A stretch of DNA of 64,000 bases from NCBI RefSeq assembly GCF_016772415.1, contig NZ_JAGSGD010000001.1:1550001-1614000 (forward strand), in the 5' to 3' direction. The first letter of the stretch is position 1. The number at the start of each line of letters is the position of its first letter. The notes beneath the pieces are model-generated. The model did not search any database. It had not been told where the DNA came from and worked only from the letters and a program-made list of their open reading frames with translations. A program made the translations under genes and the position numbers. Positions 1 through 9,514 of the stretch are shown here, one piece after another. Source of the DNA: Phenylobacterium glaciei (GTDB lineage Bacteria; Pseudomonadota; Alphaproteobacteria; Caulobacterales; Caulobacteraceae).

Positions 1-1343
1 CGAACCGTGCGGAGATTTGGAATGGACGATGTGCCAGCAAAGGCCAGCAGTCCAACAAGAAATAGGAAGCTCTCAAAGTGCCAGACGGATCCGAACACTT
101 CTGTCAAACTTCCAATCATGTAGAATACAATTAGCGACAAGGCCACGCGAGCATCTCGCGAGGGGATGTTTCGGGATTTAGCGATCAACTCGACGGCGCC
201 CCACAATATAGAGAAAAATAGCACAGCGCTAAAATATCCGCTCTCCAGCGTATATTGGAGAAACGTATTGTGATAGCTGGTGGAGTGCTTTGTTCCTTGG
301 AATACCCAAGCGTATTCAGAAGATAAGTGAGTTTTTAAGTCACCATAGTACCCATATCCGAAGAAATGCTCGGACTTGGGTTGCGAAAGTTCATGGAATA
401 CGGCCCTCCAGATATAATTTCTCCCCGTTCCGACTCCGAGCTTGCCGCCCACATCGTTGCTCCTTATGAGGAGCGCGCCAAAATTTGTAGAATTCAGAGA
501 GTTGAAGACGAAATAGAGCACGATGGCGGAGAGCGCGGACGAAATGACGGCGATTCTCGCGATCAAATGCGCCCACCTTAGGTTGGTGAAGAAGTAAACC
601 GCCAAGCCCAACACGACCCCGCTTGTGGCCCCCCGGCTGTCCGACATCGGAAGTGCAATGACGCTGGGGACCATAAGGAGGGCAAGCCACCATCTCCTGC
701 GCCCCGCCGTCGTCGTGATCAGGTGCGCAAGGCCAATAACTCCGATTCCAGCGATCGTCGCGATCGATTGAGCGCCGGTAATTCCGGGAATTGCATTGGT
801 TCTTGCGACATGGAGGCCGACAAGAGCCAATAGTCCGTTGGACGTTACGCTATTGACGACGCCCTGCTTGCTGTACCCGCCGGTGGCAAAAAATAGAGCC
901 AAGCTGGCAATGACTAGGATCGGAAAACAAATTAGGAAGGCATGAAATCTTCTAATTCTCAATCCGTCGTCTGCGTTCTGGAAGGATAGACTTGCGACGG
1001 CGAAGAACATGCCAATGGATCCCACCATCGCAAACTTTGCCAGTGGCGAGAACATGATCTCCGGCGCGCGCATGATCGATGCGCCGACCAAGAATAGCAA
1101 AACCCAGGTGCTTGCGAGCAGAAAGGGTTGAGATGCCCCCTTGTCGAGACCTGCCGGTTCGGCCATTCGCTGAAGTATAAGTGCTGCCAAGGTCACACCA
1201 ATCGTGCCTGCCAGGACTACGTTGGAGTAATCCGGCAAGAATATTCCTGGCAAGGCGATAAAAAATGGCCAGACGGCCATGTAGACGCCCACCAAATCAT
1301 TGGAACTGCGGCCTGGGCGAACGGGCGAAGCGTCAGTGGTCAT
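1..1343 (-). CDS. O-antigen polymerase/ligase-like membrane protein (3' end outside window)
   Basis: Reading leftward from ATG at 1343 the frame stays open to the window edge, giving about 447 residues with no stop. The protein is a chain of hydrophobic helices (for example VGVYMAVWPFFIALPGIFL near the N-terminus). Near residues 345-360 it has a long polar segment containing SYHNTFLQYTLESGY, which matches the SHNxxLQ signature of the Wzy_C/O-antigen ligase superfamily. Such inner-membrane proteins polymerise glycan repeats or transfer them to lipid A or protein; sequence alone does not separate the two. Base composition is clearly less GC-rich than the flanking genes, as is common for Wzy genes. 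The flippase, glycosyltransferase and GDP-fucose genes downstream support a glycan-assembly role. The exact subfamily is uncertain. Confidence 0.8.
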   Translation of the reverse strand, partial: MTTDASPVRPGRSSNDLVGVYMAVWPFFIALPGIFLPDYSNVVLAGTIGVTLAALILQRMAEPAGLDKGASQPFLLASTWVLLFLVGASIMRAPEIMFSPLAKFAMVGSIGMFFAVASLSFQNADDGLRIRRFHAFLICFPILVIASLALFFATGGYSKQGVVNSVTSNGLLALVGLHVARTNAIPGITGAQSIATIAGIGVIGLAHLITTTAGRRRWWLALLMVPSVIALPMSDSRGATSGVVLGLAVYFFTNLRWAHLIARIAVISSALSAIVLYFVFNSLNSTNFGALLIRSNDVGGKLGVGTGRNYIWRAVFHELSQPKSEHFFGYGYYGDLKTHLSSEYAWVFQGTKHSTSYHNTFLQYTLESGYFSAVLFFSILWGAVELIAKSRNIPSRDARVALSLIVFYMIGSLTEVFGSVWHFESFLFLVGLLAFAGTSSIPNLRTV

Positions 1344-1824
1344 GGTCATCCAAATACCGCATCCTAATCTATAAACGGCTTCAAGGTTCACGATGGTCTG
1401 AAGCAGGTATTTCAGGTCTGGTTGGCGTACTGGCGGCCGCATGTACGGTGAAATTGCAGAGAAGCGGCCGACCACGTTTCAGCACTTTGGCTCCTATCAG
1501 ATATGGCCGCCCATTCACCAGCGACGGTGAATATGGAGCCTGCTCCTTAGCGAAGTGCTAGCGGTCTTGCCCCAGGAACGTCTGATATTGCCCGTCGATG
1601 CACGTGTGTTTCCATGAGTTTTCTATACGGTTCCTCGTCATCGGTGGCCACACAAGACCAGTGGTTGGCACGGTCGTGGCATGACCTGACCGCCTTGAAG
1701 TCGAGAGGGCGGGATGCCGCGGCGGAAAATGATTATGTATCCGCCAGCTTGAAGTCTGCGTGTGGCCCGCGTCGTAGGCAAGTGGGACGACGCTGCAATA
1801 GATCTCGCGGTCAGACGCCACGCG
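1344..1824. other. Intergenic stretch with no supported gene
   Basis: About 480 bases between the start of the Wzy-like gene and the stop of the Tat-exported protein. Short open frames exist on both strands, but none has a ribosome binding site, a recognisable product or the codon bias of its neighbours. It may hold the promoter of the Wzy-like gene. No convincing terminator or repeat was seen. Confidence 0.5.
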
Positions 1825-3126
1825 CTATTGTTTGACAAGCGCCATATTCCAAATCCGGTCTGGTGGAATACTCAAGGTATGCCAGCCGTCCGCGCTTCGC
1901 CCGTTGTACGGGATTGGGGCGCCTGTTGCCGCGAACTGGGCTTGCGTCGCCACGGTCTTGACCGAGATTTCAACCTTCGCCGCCTTCGACGCGTTCACCA
2001 CGTGCAGGACGAGGCGGCCATCCGGCGCACGGCGCAGGACGGCGAGGTCCACCGGACCCGAGGCCTGAAGGAGATCGGGTCTTCGTGAAACGCCGGTGCC
2101 GAGGGCCGCCTCCAGGGTGAAGTCGTCAAACCAGGTGGCGTTCTGGCGGATCACACCGAGCTGATCCGCATAGTCCTCGGGCGCGCCATAGAACCGATCC
2201 GAGCCGGCGCCGTTGGGGCGAAGGAACACGTCCCACGGCGCAATGACCCCGCCGCCCAGGGCGTAGATCATGGCGATGGCCCGCCTGTTGAGGTCGACGG
2301 ACTCCGATCTCAGGGTGACGAACTGGAATTTCCCGGCGCTCTCGATGGCGGCGAATTTGTTGAACAGGTACTGCGGGTTGACCTGGGCCTCGTCCATCTC
2401 AGCGACGCCAAAGTCGAACAGATCATAGGGCGGGTTCCAGTCGATCGCGCCGTTGTTCGACGAGAGCAGGATATTGGCCGGCAGGCCGTCCCGCAGACCC
2501 TGGAAGAAGTCTCTGACCGAGGCCAGCTGGAACCGCTTCATGCCGGTCTCCAGGTCGACGCCCTGGGCGGCGGCCTTGGCCCGGCAGGCGGCGCACCAAC
2601 AGGCGCCCCAGGCGACCGCGCCGTAATTGCCGGCGGCGTCGTCGAACTGCAGCCGGGTCGCCCCGGCCGCGACGGCCGCCCTGGCGCGGCCAAGGATCAG
2701 GCTGCGGAAGTCAGGATTGTTGAAGCATCCCCAATAGGCGCGGCCGCCCTGCCAGCCCTTCATCCAGGGGGCGGTGACCGGCTGGCCCGACTTGTCGCGC
2801 ATCCGGTCGCTGATGTCGCCGTCCGGCCGCGACATGGTGGGCGAGAGCGCGGCGCCAACTGCGAAGCCGCGCGCCACGCATTCGGCGATGAAGGCCGCGT
2901 CGCCATAGGTCCAGTCGATGCGGTTGGCGTGGAACGTCTTGGCGATCTCGAAGGGGTCGCCGTGCCGGTTGTCCGCGCCCATGCGGGGAGAAAAGGAAAT
3001 GTCGGACCGGGCGGGTAACAGATTGGCCGGCTGAGATGCGGCGGGCGCGGAGGAGGTCGCCGCCAGGCCGATCACGCCGCTGGTGAAGAGGCGGCGGTTG
3101 ATCGTCGTCTTGGTGCGGCTGTCCAT
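1825..3126 (-). CDS. Tat-exported putative glycoside hydrolase-like protein
   Basis: The product is 433 residues. The start at 3126 is chosen because GAGGAGG lies just upstream and the N-terminus is a twin-arginine signal (INRRLFTSGVIGLAATSSAPA), predicting export of a folded protein. The body contains GATRLQFDDAAGNYGAVAWG and LLSSNNGAIDWNPPYDLFDFGVAEMDE, acidic-rich strand ends reminiscent of TIM-barrel glycoside hydrolases. It is followed by a beta-rich C-terminal region (residues about 340-433). A CWCAAC cysteine cluster sits near residue 180. I cannot assign a known GH family. It lies 71 bases downstream of the flippase gene on the same strand, so a role in trimming or degrading the exported polysaccharide is a reasonable inference. 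The open frame continues upstream of 3126, but that part is antisense to coding sequence and was excluded. Confidence 0.65.
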   Translation of the reverse strand: MDSRTKTTINRRLFTSGVIGLAATSSAPAASQPANLLPARSDISFSPRMGADNRHGDPFEIAKTFHANRIDWTYGDAAFIAECVARGFAVGAALSPTMSRPDGDISDRMRDKSGQPVTAPWMKGWQGGRAYWGCFNNPDFRSLILGRARAAVAAGATRLQFDDAAGNYGAVAWGACWCAACRAKAAAQGVDLETGMKRFQLASVRDFFQGLRDGLPANILLSSNNGAIDWNPPYDLFDFGVAEMDEAQVNPQYLFNKFAAIESAGKFQFVTLRSESVDLNRRAIAMIYALGGGVIAPWDVFLRPNGAGSDRFYGAPEDYADQLGVIRQNATWFDDFTLEAALGTGVSRRPDLLQASGPVDLAVLRRAPDGRLVLHVVNASKAAKVEISVKTVATQAQFAATGAPIPYNGRSADGWHTLSIPPDRIWNMALVKQ

Positions 3127-3197
3127 CTGACCTCCTCGGCGGCAATGTTCAGTCGCCCGCGATGGTATTCGACATTCGGCGGCGAACGCGAGGCGCC

Positions 3198-4670
3198 CTA
3201 GCCGAAACTGAGCCAGGCCCAATAGATGGCGAGCGTCAGGATCAGCGCCAAGCCCGGGAGCAGGGCGGTCCGCCGATCCATAGCCCAGCCATGGGTCTCC
3301 AGGCTCTTGACCGACAGACTGCGCGCGTACCAGCTGCAAAAGCCGAGATAGGCGCCCAGCATCGCGGCCGGCATGGCCAGGGGTCCGATCAGCGGCCACA
3401 GCACGAAGAACAGCAGCACCATCAGCACGCCGGTCACGCCGTTGATGACGTGCCAGATAATGTGGTTGGTCAGGGAATAGATCTGCACATGCATCGCGCC
3501 GTACCGTTCGACGAAGAACGCCAGGGCCAGCAGCGCCGACATGGCGAAGCCCGGGAAGTGGACGTTGCTGCCGATCAGCTTCAGCAGGATCGGGGCGGCG
3601 ATGGTGACCCCGACCGCCCCGACGACGAAGGCGCCCAGCGCCAGCGCCATGCCGCGGGCCGCGACCGGGACGATCTCGGCGATCTTCCGTTCCCCACGCA
3701 GGCGGGCCATGGTCGGCAGCTTCGAATAGAACGGCGCCTGGGAAATCTGGCTGACCGTGGTCATCAGGCGCAGGGCCAGGAGGTAGGCTGCGGCGTCTCC
3801 GGCGGTGGCGACCTGGGCGTAGACCAGGCCGCTGGCCTGGATGATGCCGGTGCTCATCAAGATGCCGACCCCGCTGCGCCACGCGGCCGGCCATATGGTG
3901 GCGAAGATCTCGCGGTCGAAGCCGTCGTCAGCGCTGGCCTTGACCCCCAGGCGGGTGACGTTGCGGCGGTTCAGGACGTAGAGCGCCAGCTGCCAGAAGG
4001 AATAGCAGGCGATGATGGCGACCAGGCCGCCGTCGGCCAGGGTGACGATGCTTGCCGACCCGATCTGCAGCGCGCCGATCATCGCCTCCAGCCGCCGGGT
4101 CGTGGCAATGCGGTCGAAGCCGGTCAGGACGCTGACATTGGCGCCATTGAGCAGCACGAGCTGGCTGGATGCGATGGTGATCACCCAGGCGATCCATCCA
4201 TCCGGGGCGTGGGCCAGGCCGGCGACCGGCTTGGCGAGCGCCGCGGTGCCGGCGACCACGGCCAGCAGCATGGCCACCCCGATCAGCCGCAGATAGACCG
4301 TGCGCTGGGTGGCCAGGACCGCGCCCATGCGCAGCGGCCCCGAGTGTTCGATCGCTGGAAGGGCGACCTTGCCCGGCATAGCCGCGCGCAGGTCGTGCAG
4401 TCCGCCGCCGCCGCGGGCGAAGGCGATGATCCGGGCGAAGGTCGGGCTGAACCCGAAATCTGTCCAGCTGATCAGCATGGTGATCGTGGAGAGCAGCTGC
4501 CAGACCAGCACCTCGGCCGCCGGGAGCCGCGTGAGGACCAGGGGCAGCAGGACGGCCAGTCCACCCATCCTGATCATCAAGCTGGCCCAGGTCATCAGGG
4601 TCCCTGATGACCAGGCCTTGCGGGCCAGACCAACCAGTCGGCCTTCCTGGGCTGGGATCACCTGGGTCAT
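3198..4670 (-). CDS. Wzx/MATE-like polysaccharide flippase
   Basis: The product is 490 residues and very hydrophobic, with about 12-14 predicted membrane helices throughout (for example LMIRMGGLAVLLPLVLTRL and LIGVAMLLAVVAGTAALA). This layout is typical of the polysaccharide biosynthesis/export (RfbX-like, MOP) superfamily that flips undecaprenyl-linked repeat units across the inner membrane. An early TDFGFSPTFARIIAFARGG segment fits the first loops of that family. The start lies 10 bases after the stop of the upstream glycosyltransferase, so the two are almost certainly co-transcribed and probably translationally coupled. The context (Wzy-like protein, glycosyltransferase, GDP-fucose enzymes) supports a Wzx/Wzy-type pathway. 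Confidence 0.82.
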   Translation of the reverse strand: MTQVIPAQEGRLVGLARKAWSSGTLMTWASLMIRMGGLAVLLPLVLTRLPAAEVLVWQLLSTITMLISWTDFGFSPTFARIIAFARGGGGLHDLRAAMPGKVALPAIEHSGPLRMGAVLATQRTVYLRLIGVAMLLAVVAGTAALAKPVAGLAHAPDGWIAWVITIASSQLVLLNGANVSVLTGFDRIATTRRLEAMIGALQIGSASIVTLADGGLVAIIACYSFWQLALYVLNRRNVTRLGVKASADDGFDREIFATIWPAAWRSGVGILMSTGIIQASGLVYAQVATAGDAAAYLLALRLMTTVSQISQAPFYSKLPTMARLRGERKIAEIVPVAARGMALALGAFVVGAVGVTIAAPILLKLIGSNVHFPGFAMSALLALAFFVERYGAMHVQIYSLTNHIIWHVINGVTGVLMVLLFFVLWPLIGPLAMPAAMLGAYLGFCSWYARSLSVKSLETHGWAMDRRTALLPGLALILTLAIYWAWLSFG

Positions 4671-4680
4671 CCGGCGGCCT

Positions 4681-5946
4681 TCAGGATTTGGGCGAGGGTT
4701 GGGTCGGCCCCAGGCGGGGTGACAGCAGCGCGGTCTCGAAGGCGTAGATGACGGTCCGCTTCGACAGGGTCTGGGCGCGCGCCAGTCTCTCCGCCCGCGC
4801 GCCAGCGTCCGGCGCGGCGTCGGCCATGCGCCGCAGGGCCTCGGCCACCCGGGCCGAGTCTCCGGGAGGGGTCAGTTCGCAGGAGGCCCCCAGGAAGTCG
4901 GAGAGTTCGGTGCCGGGGTCGGCGGTGACCAGGATCGGCTTGCCGGAGGCCAGCATGCCGCCGAGCTTGGACGGTAGCAGCAGGTCGGCGGCCTCGCGTT
5001 CCTGGGGCAGCAGGTGAATGTCGGCCAAGTTCAGGAAGTCCGAGAAGCGCGCTTCCGGTTGGAAGGGCAACAGCCGGATATTGGGCAGGCGGTCGGCCGC
5101 CGCGGCCACGGCGCCGCGCATCGGACCATCGCCCGCGATCACGAAGAGAATGTCGGGCCGATCGGCCAGTTGCTCCGCAGCCTCGATGATCAACCTCAGG
5201 CCCTGCTTGGCGCCAATGTTCCCGGAATAGAGCGCGACTTTGATGTCGTCCGCCAGCGCGAGTTCGGCGCGATAGGGAGAAGCTCCGATCTCGGGTCGGA
5301 TACGCTCAACGTCCACCCAGTTGCGGATCACATCAATTCGCGACGGCGAGACGCCCTTCTCGGCGATTTTCTCGGCCATGCGACTGGAAATGGTGATGAC
5401 CTGGTCGAAGAACCGCAGCGTCGTCTCTTCGAACGCCTTGGCCAGCTTGGCGGCGAACCCACCCTTCCCGATGTGACCCACCGCGAAGGCTGCGTCGATC
5501 TCCAGATCCTGGACATGCAGGACGGTCTTGGCGCCGACCAGCTTGGCGGCGATGAGCGCGGCCGGCGCCGCGAAGAACGTGGGCTCCACGACCAGCACCA
5601 CGTCCGGGCGTCGACGCAGGATCTGGGTGATGGCCACAGGGCCGGAACTCAAGGCGAAGGTGAGGGGGGCCAGGATGCGCCGGATGCCCTTCATGTCGGG
5701 ATGAAGATACAGGGGGCAGCGATAGACCGTGGCCCCGTCGACGATCTCGCGGCTCCAGACCTTGTTGGAGTAGCCCCCCAATGCGCGCCATCCGGGATAG
5801 TGGGGGGGGGTGCTGACTACGCAGACCTCGTGACCCCGAGCGACCAGGAATTCCCCGATCTCTCCGCTGTACTTGCCGACGCCAGCGATCTCAGGCGCGT
5901 AGTTGATCCCGTAGATCAGAATGCGCTGGGTCAGGGGGGCGATCAC
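4681..5946 (-). CDS. WcaI-like family 4 glycosyltransferase
   Basis: The product is 421 residues. The N-terminal Rossmann half starts RILIYGINYAPEIAGVGKYSGE, typical of WcaI-type GT4 enzymes. HYPGW and a VVEPTFFAAPAALIA stretch follow, and the C-terminal donor-binding half includes ALYSGNIGAKQGL, FVIAGDGP and LLPSKLGGMLASGKPI. WcaI of colanic acid synthesis is annotated as a fucosyltransferase, which fits the GDP-L-fucose genes directly upstream; the actual donor and acceptor here are inferred. The start is GTG at 5946 because an in-frame TGA lies just upstream and no ATG is available. It should act at the cytoplasmic face of the inner membrane on lipid-linked intermediates. Confidence 0.85.
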   Translation of the reverse strand: MIAPLTQRILIYGINYAPEIAGVGKYSGEIGEFLVARGHEVCVVSTPPHYPGWRALGGYSNKVWSREIVDGATVYRCPLYLHPDMKGIRRILAPLTFALSSGPVAITQILRRRPDVVLVVEPTFFAAPAALIAAKLVGAKTVLHVQDLEIDAAFAVGHIGKGGFAAKLAKAFEETTLRFFDQVITISSRMAEKIAEKGVSPSRIDVIRNWVDVERIRPEIGASPYRAELALADDIKVALYSGNIGAKQGLRLIIEAAEQLADRPDILFVIAGDGPMRGAVAAAADRLPNIRLLPFQPEARFSDFLNLADIHLLPQEREAADLLLPSKLGGMLASGKPILVTADPGTELSDFLGASCELTPPGDSARVAEALRRMADAAPDAGARAERLARAQTLSKRTVIYAFETALLSPRLGPTQPSPKS

Positions 5947-6096
5947 GACATCTCACGCTTAACGAGTTGCGAGGCCAAGGAGGGGGCCTGCGCCTGGATC
6001 GGTTTGTCTTCGACGTCCGTCATCGCGTGGCCCCGGAGCCGCCCGACCTTGGTCAATCATCTTGCAGTCTGCACGATCCACGCCAGATCGCGCGGG

Positions 6097-7059
6097 TCAG
6101 GTGGACAGGCTTGCCTTTTCGGAGTGGTTCAGGAACCAGTCATAGGTCGCCGTGATCCCGTCACGCAGACCAATCCGCGGTGACCAGCCCTGGGCGCGCA
6201 GTTTGTCCGCGCTCATCAGCTTGCGGGGCGTACCGTCCGGCTTGGACAGGTCACGCACCAGCTCTCCCATGAATCCCACGACCTCGCAGACCGTCTGCGC
6301 CAGCTCAAGAATGGTGACGTCCTCGCCCGAGCCGATATTAACATGCTCGTCGTCGGAGTAGGTCTGCATCAGATGCACCAGGGCGTCGGCGCAGTCGTCC
6401 ACGTGCAGGAACTCGCGGCGCGGTGTGCCGGTGCCCCAGATCACCAGTTCCTTGTCGCCCCGCAGTTTGGCCTCATGGGCCTTGCGGATCAGGGCGGGCA
6501 GGACGTGGCTGGAATTGAGGTCGAAATTGTCTTCCGGCCCGTAGAGGTTGGTTGGCATGCCGGAGATGAAGTCGTCGCCGTGCTGGCGGCGATAGGCTTG
6601 GCTGAGCTTGATGCCGGCGATCTTGGCGATGGCGTACCACTCGTTGGTGGGCTCCAGCGCGCCGGTCAGCAGCGACTCTTCCCGGATCGGCTGTTCGGCG
6701 AATTTCGGATAGATGCAGCTGGACCCGAGGAACAGCAGCTTGGCCACGCCGTTGCGGTGCGCCGCCTCTATGATGTTGGCCTCAATCATCAGATTGTCGT
6801 AGAGAAAGTCCGCCGGAAACTGGTCATTGGCCAGAATGCCGCCCACCTTGGCGGCCGCCAGGAAGATCGCGTCGGGCCGGGTCTGCGCCATCCAGCGCTC
6901 CACCTGATCCTGGCGTTTTAGGTCCAGCGTGTCGCGGCCCGCCGTGATGATCTGACAGCCTTCGCCGGCGAGACGGCGCACCAGCGCCGACCCCACCATG
7001 CCGCGGTGGCCGGCGACCCAGACCTGCTTGCCGGCCAGGGAGAAGGGGTTACTCGGCAT
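6097..7059 (-). CDS. fcl: GDP-L-fucose synthase
   Basis: The product is 320 residues, the usual length for Fcl/WcaG. It is an extended SDR with the nucleotide motif [14 protein letters not shown], the catalytic YAIAKIAG (YxxxK) and an [13 protein letters not shown] segment typical of this enzyme. It performs the 3,5-epimerisation and NADPH reduction of GDP-4-keto-6-deoxymannose to GDP-L-fucose in the cytoplasm. Its start overlaps the end of gmd by 11 bases, so the two consecutive pathway enzymes are translationally coupled. About 150 non-coding bases separate it from the glycosyltransferase downstream. Confidence 0.95.
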   Translation of the reverse strand: MPSNPFSLAGKQVWVAGHRGMVGSALVRRLAGEGCQIITAGRDTLDLKRQDQVERWMAQTRPDAIFLAAAKVGGILANDQFPADFLYDNLMIEANIIEAAHRNGVAKLLFLGSSCIYPKFAEQPIREESLLTGALEPTNEWYAIAKIAGIKLSQAYRRQHGDDFISGMPTNLYGPEDNFDLNSSHVLPALIRKAHEAKLRGDKELVIWGTGTPRREFLHVDDCADALVHLMQTYSDDEHVNIGSGEDVTILELAQTVCEVVGFMGELVRDLSKPDGTPRKLMSADKLRAQGWSPRIGLRDGITATYDWFLNHSEKASLST

Positions 7060-8125
7060 TGCGGCGTTGCTCCCGGGCCACCGCGATCATGTCCGCGGCG
7101 ACCATTTCGGCGCACAACTGCTCCCACTTGGTCTCATGAACCCAGCCCAACTTCTCTCGCGCCTTCGTGGGATCTCCAATGAGCAGATCCACCTCGGTCG
7201 GCCGGAAGTATCGTGGATCCACTTCGACCAGCACCCTGCCCGTGGCTGAGCACGTGCCTATTTCGTCCACGCCAGAACCCGTCCACTGCAGCGAAACCCC
7301 GGTTTCCTCAAACGCCTTGGTCACAAAATCGCGCACCAAGGTCGTTTCACCGGTGGCCAGAACATAGTCGTCCGGTTGTTCCTGCTGAACAATCAGCCAC
7401 ATGCCTCGCACGTATTCGCGAGCATGCCCCCAGTCACGCTTCGCATCGAGGTTTCCAAGGTAGAGCTTGTCTTGCAAGCCTAGCTTTATGGAGGCCGCCG
7501 CACGCGTGATTTTCCGCGTAACAAACGTTTCACCGCGGAGCGGGCTCTCGTGATTGAAGAGAATTCCGTTCGAGGCGTGCAAGCCATACGCTTCTCGGTA
7601 GTTCACCACGATCCAATAAGCATACAGCTTTGCCGCCGCATAAGGGCTGCGCGGATAGAAGGGCGTTGTCTCACTCTGTGGGACTTCCTGAACCTTACCG
7701 TACAACTCGGAAGTTGATGCTTGATAGAAGCGGGTTTTCTTCTCCATGCCCAATATGCGGATCGCCTCCAGGAGGCGCAAAGGCCCAACTGCGTCGGCGT
7801 TGGCGGTGTATTCTGGCGTCTCGAAGCTTACGGCGACGTGGCTCTGCGCAGCCAGGTTGTAAATCTCGTCCGGCTGCGTCTGTTGAACGACACGGATAAG
7901 ATTTGTACTGTCTGTCATATCTCCATGATGCAGGATAAACTTGGGATCCTGCTCATGCGGGTCTTGATAGAGCGCCTCTATTCTTCCCGTGTTGAAAGAA
8001 GATGAGCGACGTTTGACCCCGTGTACGGTGTATCCTTGGGCTAACAGTTGTTCGGAGAGGTACGCGCCATCCTGACCCGTGACGCCCGTAATGAGCGCGA
8101 CTTTGCCGCTTCCAACTCGATCCAT
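7049..8125 (-). CDS. gmd: GDP-mannose 4,6-dehydratase
   Basis: With the start at 8125 the product is 358 residues. That ATG follows a G-rich stretch and places [19 protein letters not shown] at the N-terminus as in other Gmd proteins; the frame stays open about 130 bases further upstream but without family similarity. It contains the glycine-rich GVTGQDG, the SELYGK segment, [10 protein letters not shown] (YxxxK) and [16 protein letters not shown], all diagnostic of Gmd. It converts GDP-D-mannose to GDP-4-keto-6-deoxymannose, the substrate of the overlapping fcl product. Base composition is less GC-rich than most neighbours, suggesting the gene has moved with polysaccharide loci. Confidence 0.96.
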   Translation of the reverse strand: MDRVGSGKVALITGVTGQDGAYLSEQLLAQGYTVHGVKRRSSSFNTGRIEALYQDPHEQDPKFILHHGDMTDSTNLIRVVQQTQPDEIYNLAAQSHVAVSFETPEYTANADAVGPLRLLEAIRILGMEKKTRFYQASTSELYGKVQEVPQSETTPFYPRSPYAAAKLYAYWIVVNYREAYGLHASNGILFNHESPLRGETFVTRKITRAAASIKLGLQDKLYLGNLDAKRDWGHAREYVRGMWLIVQQEQPDDYVLATGETTLVRDFVTKAFEETGVSLQWTGSGVDEIGTCSATGRVLVEVDPRYFRPTEVDLLIGDPTKAREKLGWVHETKWEQLCAEMVAADMIAVAREQRRNAE

Positions 8126-8539
8126 AGAACCCCCAAATTGCTCAGCGCTGACCGCGCCCACGAAACACACAGAATGCCGCTGCGCCGTTAAAACCCAGTT
8201 TGCACGTTGCCCGTATGTAACGTTCTCGCGCCTTTGCGAAGTTCTTTTGTGTCTCAAGGCGGGCTTCTTGCAAAACGGCGCGAATTTGCTCCTCCGTCAT
8301 GGAATCGTTAAGCATATTCGGCACATCATCGAAAACTCAGCCAGCAACGCAACCGCCTATAGCCAAGTCCGCATCGCCACTTTGCCACCTGACCATCGAC
8401 AGTGCATTGCAAACGCTCGCGGGGCGCTTGGTGCGTGTTCATGTCAGGTCTCGTTTGATTGTGGTTGCGTGCCGTCCAGAGCCTGTGCAAGACGACAGGG
8501 CAAGACGTACGCGGTATTTGGGGCCATTCATACCATACC
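8126..8539. other. Divergent intergenic region between gmd and an epimerase gene
   Basis: About 410 bases between two diverging genes, so it should carry both promoters. On the minus strand a 60-codon frame (8142-8324, GTG start) ends 17 bases before gmd and encodes a helical, charged peptide including [20 protein letters not shown]. It could be a small leader gene but has no clear ribosome binding site, and I leave it unassigned. No recognisable operator or RNA was found. Confidence 0.4.
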
Positions 8540-9505
8540 ATGAAGAGTGGCGCGGCGATCCTGGGTGCGAGTGGCTTCATCGGCACACGACTGGTGAGGA
8601 GGCTATCCTCGGCCACGACCCTCGTGAGGGCCGCGGACATCGTGCCCCCACGTGAGCGGCTACCGAGCGTAGACTATCAGGCGGTGGACGTCCGTGGACC
8701 GATCCCTGAAAGTCTCGGCGAGGGCTGTAACACTATTTACAACCTGGCCGCTGTGCACCGGACGCCCGGGCATCCCGAGCATGAGTACTACGACACCAAC
8801 ATCGCCGGCGCACTGAATGCCGTGGCCTTCGCCGAGGCCTGCGATATCCGGACCATCGTGTTCACCAGTTCGATCTCGGTATATGGGCCTTGCGAAGAAG
8901 AGGTCGATGAGGGCTCGGACCTGCGGCCCAATTCCTCCTATGGCCGCTCGAAGCGCCTGGCAGAGGTCATCCATCGGCGCTGGCAGGCCCAGGGGGCCGG
9001 TCGCCGGCTGATCATCGTGCGCCCCGGCGTGGTGTTCGGTCCTGGCGAACGCGGGAACTACACCCATCTGGCCAAGGCCTTACGAGGTGGCTATTTCGTA
9101 TTCCCTGGTCGGCGCGACACCGTGAAGAGCGGCGGTTATGTGGACGAACTGTTGCGAACTATGGAGTTTGCTCTGGATCGCTCCGATCCCTCCATCCTCT
9201 ACAATTTCGCCTACCCCGGCGTCAGCACAACCCAAACCATTGTCGAAACCTTCGCCCGGGTGACGGGGCGAAAGTCCCATCCGCCGGTGCTTCCTCTGGC
9301 CCCCATGTTGGCCGCCGCATATGTCTTCGAGCTGGCCGCCAAGTTGGGGCTTAAAACGGCGATTCACCGCGACCGGGTGATGAAGCTGGTGCAATCGACG
9401 CGCATCAAACCCGGTTGGTTGCTGGCCAACGGCTATGAGTTCTCCAGCGACCTCGAGGCTGCGCTTCGCAGCTGGAGCGCCGAGACTGGTGGACGCTTCG
9501 ACTAG
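8540..9505 (+). CDS. NAD-dependent epimerase/dehydratase (extended SDR)
   Basis: The product is 321 residues from ATG at 8540; the same frame is open 81 bases further upstream but without SDR similarity. It shows the cofactor motif GASGFIGTRLVRRL, NLAAVHR, TSSISVYGP and the catalytic YGRSK (YxxxK). These features place it among nucleotide-sugar epimerases/dehydratases or 3-beta-HSD-like SDRs; the substrate cannot be read from the sequence. It is transcribed away from gmd and converges on the acid phosphatase gene with only 9 bases between the stops. Location in the polysaccharide locus suggests modification of an activated sugar or a lipid-linked sugar. Confidence 0.8.
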   Translation: MKSGAAILGASGFIGTRLVRRLSSATTLVRAADIVPPRERLPSVDYQAVDVRGPIPESLGEGCNTIYNLAAVHRTPGHPEHEYYDTNIAGALNAVAFAEACDIRTIVFTSSISVYGPCEEEVDEGSDLRPNSSYGRSKRLAEVIHRRWQAQGAGRRLIIVRPGVVFGPGERGNYTHLAKALRGGYFVFPGRRDTVKSGGYVDELLRTMEFALDRSDPSILYNFAYPGVSTTQTIVETFARVTGRKSHPPVLPLAPMLAAAYVFELAAKLGLKTAIHRDRVMKLVQSTRIKPGWLLANGYEFSSDLEAALRSWSAETGGRFD

Positions 9506-9514
9506 GTGGTCAGC

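Noticed and set aside
3127..3894. Upstream extension of the Tat-exported protein frame to 3894
   Set aside because: The extension runs through the Wzx-like coding region in another frame of the same strand, has shadow composition (Arg/Gly/His-rich), and the true start at 3126 has both GAGGAGG and a twin-arginine signal.
8142..8324. 60-codon minus-strand frame just upstream of gmd
   Set aside because: Plausible helical peptide, but GTG start without a ribosome binding site and no recognisable relatives; noted under the intergenic entry only.
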